Shown here: piece after piece, positions 47,041 through 56,441 of the stretch | How positions within the stretch are numbered: the stretch's first letter is position 1 | Layout of the letters: each line of letters starts with the position of its first letter | NCBI GenBank assembly: GCA_037576195.1 | Contig: CM075102.1 | Location: 39,738,745-39,802,744, forward strand | Origin: Phytoseiulus persimilis | Taxonomy: Eukaryota > Arthropoda > Arachnida > Mesostigmata > Phytoseiidae | Length of the DNA stretch: 64,000 nucleotides | Direction: 5' to 3' | Translations under genes and position numbers: made by a program | Notes under the pieces: model-generated | The model's input: the letters and a program-made list of their open reading frames with translations, nothing else | The model's database searches: none | Told to the model about the DNA's origin: nothing

Positions 47041-47484
47041 ATGAACGCAAGAACGGTCTATTGGTCTCGGGTCTTCGTTAAACCAATGCTCGGCATATAC
47101 GGGGGCCCACAAGATAGGGACTTCTGTTCGAAAAATAGTGACTGTTGGATTCCAACGTTCACTACTCGGAACGAGAGGTTGTCGTCGTTCAAATACGTGG
47201 TCCGCAGCAGCGCTTTCGAAACGGGTAGGGGGGCGATGTCATTTCCCACCTATGATTCCGGCCTAGCGGAACCTTTCGATGATCACAAATTTCCGCCCTC
47301 AATGGCCTTTGCCCTCGGAGAAAACTGTGAAAACTGGTACCAGCAGTGCTCATTTCTTCAACACCCGTTCAACATCATGCCCATCTTTGTTCTGAACGAG
47401 CGCAAAGCTGTCTTTGTGGTACAAACTCAATGCATCGAACTCAGCCGCAATGTTGATGCCGAATTCACGTTTGATCCAACATAG
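47041..47484 (+). CDS. Hypothetical protein, 147 codons, low support
   Basis: ATG at 47041 opens an unbroken 147-codon frame. The C-terminal 60 residues (from FALGENCENWYQQCSFLQHP onward) use C-ending codons like the real genes of this window and look protein-like, with four cysteines. The N-terminal part is less convincing. It could instead be a terminal exon starting after the acceptor-like CCTAG at 47265. The family is not recognised. Confidence 0.25.
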   Translation: MNARTVYWSRVFVKPMLGIYGGPQDRDFCSKNSDCWIPTFTTRNERLSSFKYVVRSSAFETGRGAMSFPTYDSGLAEPFDDHKFPPSMAFALGENCENWYQQCSFLQHPFNIMPIFVLNERKAVFVVQTQCIELSRNVDAEFTFDPT

Positions 47485-48068
47485 AAGCACGGAATCGATA
47501 GCAGGACTGTTATGACTAGCACAGGGTTATCCTGATCCAGCACAGGGAGATCGAATTCTCAATCTCCTACAGAAACAAGTGGAGCGAGTAGCGGCAGACG
47601 AGAAACGCCCCTATAAGGAGCGCAGTTCCGCCCTGGGCGCTTCCTGAACGGCGACATCTCCATTTTTGTCGTCGTCATAATTTTTTCCGAGCTGTGCTTC
47701 GCAATCCAGGGTAAACTCTGGCGACTTTGAAGTGAATCGCATCTGGTCCTGAGCGTGAGCGGATGTCAATCAATTCATATTTTGTCCTCCGAAGTCTGCA
47801 GGGCTTCCAGAATTTCAGAGAGAGAAATAGTGAGCTTCGAGAACGGGAGTCATCGCAAAAAAAAGAAAATCATCCTGCCCCAGGGATCGATTCTTTAGTG
47901 AAACCGTCACTCTGAACAAATCTCCGACTCGTGTGACGATGGCCAAACGAACCATGTGTTCCTCTCGAACTCCCTCTCATCATCACGAGCCTCGGCGACA
48001 TTGTTGTCGTGAACGTTATCAGCATATTGATGACTCGCTCCTATCGCTACGGTCGATTTGGCCAAACG

Positions 48069-48185
48069 ATGAGGAGGCGATTTCTCTTTCTGTTATTCTC
48101 GATTCTTGTCTCGGCTTCTCTGGAACAGTACGCAAACCCATTGACAGCTCACTGCCTTTCCATTCGAATTGCGATCCCCGAGAAG
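48069..48185 (+). CDS. Possible signal-peptide exon
   Basis: ATG at 48069 encodes MRRRFLFLLFSILVSAS, a good signal-peptide shape, and the frame runs to a possible donor (GAGAAG|GTAGGC). No downstream exon could be identified, so this may be chance. Confidence 0.2.
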
Positions 48186-48364
48186 GTAGGCCCCAACAAG
48201 CCTCGTCGGAGCATCGATAACGTCTAGCAGTCAGTCTGAGGTTCACTGGAGGTTCAGCGAGGGGACGATGCGTATACGTGGGTGTTGCGTCGGCACAGGC
48301 TCGAAATATAACGCTACCCTGAGATATTCTGGGGGAGCTCCCCTGAACTATCCGGCAGGATTGG

Positions 48365-48577
48365 GCAAAATCTACATGAAGTTATGATTATCAGTCATAG
48401 TCAAAATTGAAAATCATTCCCTAAGTGTGTGGCCAGATCGATCCCGGAATCACGTCCATGGACCCTGTGCGTGTCTTCCTCGGACTGGGTGCTCCCGTAT
48501 ACCGGAAAAAAATCATATTCATAACTTGATTACGATCAATTATGATACTCATGATTATGATTAGGCCCAACTCTGCT
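48365..48577. repeat. Inverted-repeat element candidate
   Basis: Left TTGGGCAAAATCTACATG... and, in reverse complement, right TTGGGCCTAATCATAATCATG share their terminal TTGGGC and similar AT-rich subterminal sequence rich in ATGATTAT/ATAATCAT. This is compatible with a small MITE of about 210 bp. No target duplication is evident. Confidence 0.3.
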
Positions 48578-49359
48578 ATCAAACTAGAACGAAAGACAGC
48601 GCACAATCGGCGAGACCGTCGACCGTGCGACAGGCATTTCTCTGTCCTCTGTAAACATCGAGAAGGAAAAAAAAAAAGTTTGTAGAACGAAAGCCAGCTG
48701 GATGAAGCGAGCTCTTCGGTGGGTTGGGAGTTCTCTTCGATAGTTGGCATGGGCTTAATGACAGCGGCAGATCACTGTTTCCGATGCTGATATTCCTCCA
48801 GAGGCAACCCAATTTGGAAACTGTCGTCCATTGACACTCTTTCTTCACGCACCCAAAAACAGCAGCGATCGTGTCTCGTTGCCGTCAATTGGTAAGGACT
48901 GGAGTGGAAGCTGTCTCAACCCGATCTCTCATCATATAGCACGCAGAACTCTCGTCCCGCTCAAAGCCGCGATGCGATCTGCTGGTCTACATGGGTTCTC
49001 GGGATGAGCATGCTGATGTTCACCAGAATCTCGGCATGGTTCTCCGAAGAGACATGCTTTGTGACACAACGGGAAGCGACTCCAAGGAGCGCTTGCGGAC
49101 CACGATACGACGGAACTCAGCCCATGCTGCGCTGCCGCTTCCGTTGACTGGGATACATTCGTTTCCGTGATGACGTCGCGCAGGTTTTCCCGCGCGAAAT
49201 TCGAAGCATCCCTCACTCTCGCCGCGTTCGAAAACAAATGTGGTCGTAGCGGCATACCGAGGATCGAAATTTCCAAGAGACAGGCTGTGGAAGAGTGTCG
49301 TTCCGGGCTGTTAGAACGGTTACGAGCTGCTGAAACTCTGTTCAAAGAACTCGTGCGCG

Positions 49360-50232
49360 ATGTCCGAATCTACATCAAGTCGAGAGGACAACGTAGGAGC
49401 GATGGTTTATAGTCGAAGTGCCGGCATTGGAGACCAGGCTGAAGATTGGGACGACACTTCTTTGGTTGAAGCGTACGACGCCGCTCTGGGTGGAATACTG
49501 GACAAACTCGACAAACGACAGCAGCACTCGTCCTCTGAAAAAGCATCATCATCATCGCAAGCCGCTTCCCAGTCAGCTCAGGCGAAATGGAAGAAGAACG
49601 ATTTTTGCAAAGCCCAGTATTCCGTCGATAGGCAATGGTACGAAGCCAGAATCCTCGCCGTTGACGGCGCCTACTGTATGGTGGAATATTTGGGCTACAT
49701 GAATTGTGAGAGGCAGCTTCTGAAGGCATTGAAACCCTCCGGTGGCCGCAAGCAGCGCCAACTTCAACTCAAATGTGCGGAGCAAGAGGAAGGAGGTTGC
49801 TCCGATGGATCGCGCGAGGATGACCCATCGACGGTTGACAACCTTCCGGCGGGACTCGAACAAACTGCTACGACGAGGGGAAGAACTCTGGATAGAAAAT
49901 CGACTCAGTCACAACAACGGCGCCAAGAGCAGCAGCTGGAGCATCTGCTCAATTGGCACAAGGAACAACGCCCTGCGCGGGACGACGAACCACAAAAGGA
50001 GTCCGCGACGAAGCAGACTCAGCAAACGAAAGATTCCAGTAGAAAACGTGGTGCCAATGAATCACAAATGCCCCCCATGATAGCTTTTCCTCCGCCTCCT
50101 CCACCTTTCCCACCAGGCGTGGATGAAATTTGCGACAGCGATGAAGCCCTAGCGGCTATGTTAATTTCATGGTATATATCGGGATACCATACGGGATACT
50201 ACACCGCTGTACGGAACAGCTCTAACCGCTGA
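49360..50232 (+). CDS. SMN: Survival motor neuron protein (SMN), intronless
   Basis: Core of the SMN complex that loads Sm proteins on snRNAs. A single open frame encodes 290 residues. The N-terminal Gemin2-binding helix is DWDDTSLVEAYDAALGGIL (about 29-47). The Tudor domain is about 76-127 (WKKNDFCKAQYSVDRQWYEA, MVEYLGYMNCERQLL) and should bind dimethyl-arginine tails of Sm proteins. A charged Gln/Lys/Arg-rich linker follows. A proline run (FPPPPPPFPPG, about 243-253) matches the profilin-binding tract. The C-terminal YG box is MLISWYISGYHTGYYTAV. ATG 49360 is preferred; an in-frame ATG 14 codons later would still keep all domains. No introns, unlike most animal SMN genes, so retroposition or intron loss is possible. 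AATAAA occurs near 50385. Confidence 0.95.
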   Translation: MSESTSSREDNVGAMVYSRSAGIGDQAEDWDDTSLVEAYDAALGGILDKLDKRQQHSSSEKASSSSQAASQSAQAKWKKNDFCKAQYSVDRQWYEARILAVDGAYCMVEYLGYMNCERQLLKALKPSGGRKQRQLQLKCAEQEEGGCSDGSREDDPSTVDNLPAGLEQTATTRGRTLDRKSTQSQQRRQEQQLEHLLNWHKEQRPARDDEPQKESATKQTQQTKDSSRKRGANESQMPPMIAFPPPPPPFPPGVDEICDSDEALAAMLISWYISGYHTGYYTAVRNSSNR

Positions 50233-50399
50233 TGTACATAATCTCTTCGATCATTTATCATTGGCGCATTCGTTGATTATTGCAGTTTGGAACGAAGTCG
50301 AATAGTGTGCGTTGATTGTCGCTTCTTCAGGATTCCATCTGAGTTCGGTTCGCGTTCGTTCATTGTTGTGATTGAAAGCTGCGTGAATAAACTCAGCCT

Positions 50400-51149
50400 T
50401 CGAGAGGAATTCGAGAATGTTACCATTGAGGTTTGTGCGTGAGTTTTGAGCTCTCAGTTTTTCGTGACGATGATCTGCTGGGATCGTGCCGAACAGGCAG
50501 GAGACGCGCAACCTCCGGTGCCTTGCTTGCCCTCACTCTGAGGTGCCCAACAGCAGTTCGTCTTCTGGACTTGTATCGAAGAAATCGTGTTCCGGGAGGC
50601 TCCGGGAGCTGCTCCCCAGGCCATGGCCAGTGTCCCAACGACAGGAACGCCGGGCTAGCTTCACAGTTCTGTTTTCAGGACGCGAGTACAATTGAGACGC
50701 GGTGAGGGCAGTAGTTGGGCGCGACGGGAAGCTCAAGGGAGGGTGGGGAGGATATTGGGTGGGGATGGAATGAGAATCAGGTTGTGTCATTCGTCTCAAA
50801 CAACGCTCCATGAACACGCCGCAGGTCGGAGACGCCATTTGCGGGAAGGCAGTGAGGATGAGTCGGACCGTGAGGTCCACGGAGTAGGATGTCAGCTCTC
50901 AAGACGTCCGCATTACGATCAGTTCTTGAATATCATATTAACAACCCCCCAGCACTAGGCGGCTTCCAGACCGGCAAGAAGAGAGAACAGCGGATTCCTC
51001 GAACAGCATCGTAGTTCGATTCGAGCCTCGACTTACCTAGAAATCGATTCGACCGTTCGTGCAAGAAGTTTAATATCGGCTTTCGGTGTACATTCACGAC
51101 TTGTGGTGTTTCAATGGGATCGAGAAGATCCTGCGGCTGGAGCAGTGGC
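50400..51149. other. SMN-cuticle gene convergent intergenic region
   Basis: The interval holds 3' UTRs of the two convergent genes. Frames on both strands at 50430-50880 lack motifs. Confidence 0.45.
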
Positions 51150-51769
51150 TCAAACAGCAAGCTCAGAGCTTTGAACGAGCCGAGCTCGCCGAGCGTGCAC
51201 AGGTCTAAGTCCTTGTGGAGCCTTGACAATGGTCGCGATCATTTCCGAACCGGCGGCCAAAGCAGCTTCAGCACCGGTGGGGGCGGTGGATTGTATTGTC
51301 GCGTCCGCCGGGTTCTTGGATTCGGTTCCTGCAAGTGAGCAGAGAGTGATATCGTATCGCTAGAGACATCATTCTCCATGTATATATGGGAGAAAATACA
51401 GAACAGAGCTGTTGCTGCGTGCTCCCTGCATATGATGCTCTGAATGATCACCGATTGAGCGTGTGCGCTTTCCGCCATCGACACGGAGAGAAAGCTCTGC
51501 AGTGAATGGGGAATGGTACCTTGCTCATTGGTCATCACGTCGGCGTGGAAACCACTCTCATCAGCCCAGTATGTTACTGTGCGCATCCTTCCGTCGGCCA
51601 ACTGGAGGGTGTATTTTCCTTGTACTCTGCCACTCCCATCTCCAGATTCCTCGTGACTGGATGAACCTTCTTTATCTTGGGAAGAATAGTTGAACTGATA
51701 GGGCTCCGGATTCGCATCTTTGTCCTGGGCGAGGACTGAGAGGGCCGCCATCGAGATTACGAACAAATG
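51150..51769 (-). CDS. Rebers-Riddiford cuticle protein (first exon not found)
   Basis: Structural chitin-binding cuticle protein. Exons 51769-51520 and 51328-51150 join across a GT-AG intron (CAAG|GTACC; CAG|GAACC). The first supported exon starts after TTCCAG and encodes the end of a signal peptide (LFVISMAALSVLAQ), so a short exon carrying the start codon should lie upstream, as is usual for cuticle genes; I could not place it. The extended R&R chitin-binding domain reads YQFNYSSQDKEG, then GKYTLQLADGRMRTVTYWAD and ESGFHADVMTNEQGTE. The tail is Ala/Pro-rich (NPADATIQSTAPTGAEAALA) and then basic. The TNE ending of the domain is common in chelicerate cuticle proteins. Confidence 0.88.
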
Positions 51770-54534
51770 CTGGAACGTGCGGAAAATGTGGATCTTGAGA
51801 GTTCCAGCGGCGACAAGCGGAGTCGGCGATAAACTTGCGAATCGAAAGATCTGTGAATGTTTGCGAGCATGATCTCAAGCTTCCATGCTTGGACTCTTTC
51901 GAAAGAAACGTGATATCATCGGGAAAACACTGTGATTTGGCATCTGAAGTGCCTCTCTGGAAGCTCCAAGGAATGCGAATCCTGGAGAATGGCGATGAAT
52001 GCTTCCGCCAGCGTAATGCTTTATTGAGAAAGTGTAAGTCGCCGCTGGACTTGCTTCCCATTCTTGCGAAGACTCCCTGAGCCCACCATCAAGAATGACC
52101 TGACTTTCAGCTCACCAGAACAGAAAAAACAGCGAAGCAGTGCTTTCCCTTCGGAGAGAAATCTAGAGAAAAACTCTTCTGTCAAATGCTGGGTCGTTTG
52201 AACCGCCACCCAGGCGGACGGAGCGAATTCAAGCTCGATATTTATACTTCCTGAGTGCATGAATGGCGCTTTGGCATCGTGCCCGCCAAACGATTCCTGA
52301 TTGCCGTGAATCAAATCGTTTCCGAAAGCCATCATCGAGAGTTGGGCAGGCCCTGCTCGACCCTACGCCACGTAATCGAATCTTCTGCAGCGACGACGTA
52401 TCACTCTCGAGTACAGCAACGGAATCTGAACACAAGCCGAGGACAGAAACACGATTCACGAGTCTATGTTTCGGCCAGCTCGGGAAGATGAGGGAACAGC
52501 CATTTATGACTCGGGCTTCGAAGCTCAAGCCAACTGGGACAGGCGGCTGCCGACAGTGCATCAGGGTTCTAGGAAGTTCTTCTTCCCGTCGGAAAACACC
52601 GAGAGTGATCTCGAAATATGTAGCTATAAGAAAGCGTTTTCGAACTCACCTTGAACATGTTTCCCACTTGTTGTACTCAGCGATCTCCCCTGTAGTTTCT
52701 TGGTCTGGCTCCTTCAGACGGTTCGACGCATTTTATGCTCAATGACAACGCGAGAGAGAAACTCAGATGACGAGAGGGCGAGCAGCCAGGGAAATCGTAT
52801 TTCTGGAGCCAAAAGAAGCGTCCGAGCGGTCCCGGAGACTCTGGGTGGAGTGCCACCATCTTATGCTGCAGCGATTCTGAGAGGAGGCAGAATACCTCGT
52901 TTCTATTCTTATTGATTCGCAGTTCGTTGCTTCGTTCATTCGTGGTCTTACCCGAAGCTCGCCATGGTCTCGAGAGCAATCCACTCGGTCTGTGATCTGA
53001 AAATTACGGAATTTCCCCCGATATACGCCCCTCTCCAATAGGAGCTCCTCCCACGCGGCTGAAAAATATACGCCTCAACATCCTTGGGAGAAATACGGTA
53101 TGCTGTTCCCAATCGTGTGTGGAAACATGTAAGTGCCCAGTGTTATCGTCAATAGCGCATGGGGATTGCATTCGATATCCGTTCTGTCTTGCAAATGAGC
53201 GACCAATGGTGGACACGCGATGGACGTTCTTTCGGACGAACAGACAGCAAACATCATCTAGAGTGAGTGGTGCCGACTATGAGAACCTGCTGTATATCGA
53301 ATATCATCAGATAATGTACGGAGGCCCGAACCACGACTCAGATCACTGCTAGGCCCAGCGGCGCAGTAAAAAGCTCCTGGTGCGATGATACAGGGGCAAT
53401 CGCGGCTCCGGAAGGAGTCGCGGGGGCAAAATGTGGGTAACGAGCCGGCCAGAAAGGTGCGTTGCCATATCTGAGTGAAGATTGCACACCCACCTAGCTG
53501 CAGTGGATATGATCATGACGCGGCAATACAATGTGGCATTACGGCAGATAAACGTATTCGAGTAGTTCTGATTGGCCCAGGGTGCTCCCCCGAGTTATTC
53601 TGCCCGCGAAAGAGGGGGCGCAGAGGAGAAGGAACTAGAAGCTGACAAACCATCACGCTCCCTTCACTCCGGGCTGTAGAATGGACACATCGCGAGGGTG
53701 AACGAACAGGCGGGAAATTCTCCAGCAGCCAGCTTCGGCGATCAAAACCGATGGAAGTGGAGCTAGGAATGAAGACAGGAACTTTGAAACTTCAGATGCT
53801 CACGGAGTTCGCCTGAATGCTTGGATTCTCCAGATTTCAGTGGTCCTCTCAGGAGATCCTCGCGATCTCCACGGGTCACTTCCCTCTGCTTCTGGTCTGA
53901 ATCAATTCTACGAGCGCTTTCGGGAGAGGAGGAGACCTCGCTAAGGCTGAGACCGCGAGAGCCCAGTTCCCTCACTAATTCTGCCTCGAATTTCCCTCGT
54001 GAAACCTGGAGAGGCACGCAAGAGATTTTCACTCCGACGACTTGTTCGATGCATCAGCGGACGGGTTCCTCCGTAGCCGGTGAGGCCGTACCCCGTGGAT
54101 TCGTGATTGTTGTTTCGAAAGCTGTGGTGTTGTGTACGACATGCCATGAACTTCCTGCGTCCGTTCTCATCGCGCTGTCCGTCCTGAACTGACGTAGAAT
54201 CCGGTCGGTATTCTTCATTTCACCGACTGAGCTCTCTCCCCGAGCTCCCACTTTCCCTTCCAGCCCCTCATGGGTCAGACCGCTCGGCCTCGACGGAATG
54301 TTAATCCGAAACAGGAACGAACAGGACTGATCCCTCAGCTGGGGTTGGACATGGGTTTTCTGTCCGTTCTGCGTTCAAGTCCTGATTTTGTAGCCGCTAG
54401 AACGAGATGTACGTGGTCGCGCAGGAATGAGTAATCGTAGATTTGTTCAACTATCCGGCTCCAACAGTAATCTGAGTCTGCTGGGAATGACGTCTCCTTA
54501 TCGTCGTTAGCAACCGAAGATGTCAATAATAACT
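51770..54534. other. No named gene (2.8 kb)
   Basis: This region upstream of the cuticle gene should contain its first exon and promoter. One plausible orphan coding segment (52433-52654) is listed separately. Frames on both strands at 53760-54190 were examined but carry no motif. Confidence 0.45.
52433..52654 (+). CDS. Possible orphan coding segment
   Basis: A 73-codon open stretch ending in TGA at 52652-52654 contains ATG at 52466 and reads MFRPAREDEGTAIYDSGFEA followed by QANWDRRLPTVHQGSRKFFF. Its composition and codon use look like real protein. A weak acceptor (ACAAG) precedes it; no upstream exon was identified. The family is not recognised. Confidence 0.25.
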   Translation, partial: QAEDRNTIHESMFRPAREDEGTAIYDSGFEAQANWDRRLPTVHQGSRKFFFPSENTESDLEICSYKKAFSNSP

Positions 54535-54535
54535 A

Positions 54536-55213
54536 GAGCTCCCATATGACCGGACATTTTTTCTGCGAAAAACGGACGTTTGTCCGGCGGACATTTTACC
54601 TGGAACCGTACGAGGAGGCGGACATGCAAATTTCGGACTTTCTCCAGATAAATTGAGCATTTGAGAGTGTTGAATGAGGACCCCTTTTATCGGACTAGCT
54701 AAGGTACCGTCACAGGCTTCTCATTCGTCGAAAAGTAGGTCCGCACAAACTGTATCGATAAGGGCCTCTTTGTGTTCGATCGTGACGAGCTATGTCTCCT
54801 GTCCGAAAAAAGGTTCTTGTACATGGAAAATAAACGGGCCATAAACGGATTTCCTCCAAATTTTCATGAGGGTGGAAAGCGGTGCTCAGAAATGTACCCA
54901 GCGTGTAATCACTGGCTCAGGGGGTTTCATATCGACGAGGCCGCCAGAGGGCATTACCTCCATCGCTCCGCAGATAAAAAGCGAGGATCGATATTCCGGC
55001 TGCTGGAAAACCGCTCTTCACTAATCCTCTCACAATCCCGGAATCATTTCGTGCTCTGTTGCCCGAAACCCATCGATTTTTTCAATGGGGAAATTCATTC
55101 AAAGTCATGGTTGGCCACTCGATCTGTGAGACTGAAAACCGGACATTTCCTCGGTTGCTCAAGAAAACCGGACAAACGGACCGAAAAGGACATGTCCGGT
55201 CATATGGGAGCTT
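54536..55213. mobile_element. Terminal-inverted-repeat element, about 0.68 kb
   Basis: The ends share a perfect 20-bp inverted repeat AGCTCCCATATGACCGGACA (54538-54557; inverse at 55193-55212). A further inverse match, CGTTTGTCCGG, lies about 20 bp inside. GGACAT/TCCGG motifs recur through both ends. A TA dinucleotide flanks both sides (TA|GAGCTCCC and GGGAGCTT|TA), consistent with a TA target duplication. The interior has no recognisable transposase, so it is likely non-autonomous. Confidence 0.75.
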
Positions 55214-55991
55214 TAATAATCACCCAATGGATGTGGAGCAGAGATGATGACGTGGATAGACGCGGACAAAACGAGAAAGAGAAGGAATCGGTTCTGAAAA
55301 TCGTGGCGAAAATAGTTTCTGTACCGAAGAAGCCTGGTCCAGGTCAGGAGTCACAGAAATGGGAGGGAACGCTCACCCAGCGGGAGAACTGGTCGCCAGT
55401 GGAGGAGATTGAGTAAGGCGACACAGCGACAAGAAGGAGTCATCCACTGGAAAGAAAATCGCTTCTGATCGGAGGCACTGCGCCGTGATACGCAGTGCTG
55501 ACTCTAGTCAGCTCTTCGCACCGAATCCCGCGACTCAGTGCGCTGTGGCTGTTTCGCAACTGGAACCGATTTCGTCTGAAGGTGCATCTGTCAATCTCGA
55601 TCGCGATTCAGGAACATCAATGTTCCTTAACAGGGTTCCGTGGCCTTCTGAACTACCTCGCCATGTCACGACTCGGGTATGGTTGCGTGTTGCGATGATC
55701 TGTTGCACCGGACATTTATCGATTCTGATCCAGCGATTTTCTCTCGAAGTCTCGACGCATAGGTCCTTCTCTGATGTGTTTATGATTTGAATTCGAATTC
55801 GCGCATATTTCCAATGCCCGAGACCCGAGTAAATATGCCGATCGCAAGAGAGTTGAGCAGCTCGAAGGAGAAGAATTTTATGTGTTGGGTTATGTTCGTG
55901 ATACTCGTGGTTTCCAGCCATATCAATTTATTATATGTGTCAAAATACAATGAGGATATTGGTGGTTTCCAATCTAATCTATATGTATAAA

Positions 55992-56441
55992 AATCCAGGG
56001 TCTGCTTGTTTGTCCTCAATAAACTCCTCCGGGATTGATCGGATCGACGTGGAACTAACAGCATGCTAAAGGGCGGCTCACAGGGAAGGACGTAGGCCAC
56101 CCACCTCCTCCCCCTTCCCTTCCTTCCTCGCTATTTGACCCCACTGTGAAGTCCTCCATACTATCACCGCTGTGCGAATACCAACGATAAGGTGTTCCGC
56201 CCCGAAATCATGCCAGCCAGACTCCTTGGCCTCTCCTCGAGGCTATGGGATACCCACCCACTCCCCTCACCACCTCCTTTCCGTCTTCCCCCTCTTCTAT
56301 ACATCTGTATATATGGGGATCCAGGGTCTGTTTGTTAGTTCGTTTGTTTGTTTGTCCTCGTTGAACTCCTCCGCGATTGATCGGATGGACGTGGAACCAG
56401 CGGCATGTTGCAGGGCAGCTTACAAGGAAGATAAGAGGCCA
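55992..56441 (+). repeat. Two direct copies of a dispersed-repeat-like unit
   Basis: Segment 55992-56100 (beginning ATCCAGGGTCTGCTTGTTTG) recurs at 56319-56441 in direct orientation with about 80% identity by eye, including GATTGATCGGAT, GACGTGGAAC and GGCCAC. C-rich sequence follows the first copy and precedes the second, giving a unit near 327 bp. The GTTTGTTTGTCC...CTCCTCC...GATCGGAT layout resembles arthropod dispersed repeats; the class is uncertain. Confidence 0.6.

Larger units (their letters stand above)
45690..49359. other. BPNT2-SMN intergenic region (3.7 kb)
   Basis: No named gene is supported. It contains two low-confidence coding candidates (47041-47484 and 48069-48185, listed separately), an inverted-repeat element candidate at 48365-48577 and short poly(A) runs. 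Confidence 0.45.

Noticed and set aside
53763..54192. Frames on both strands (89 and 123 codons)
   Set aside because: They overlap each other and have no recognisable motif or splice context.
54772..55416. 214-codon frame overlapping the TIR element
   Set aside because: It starts inside the element and runs past its right end, with no transposase motif; taken as chance.
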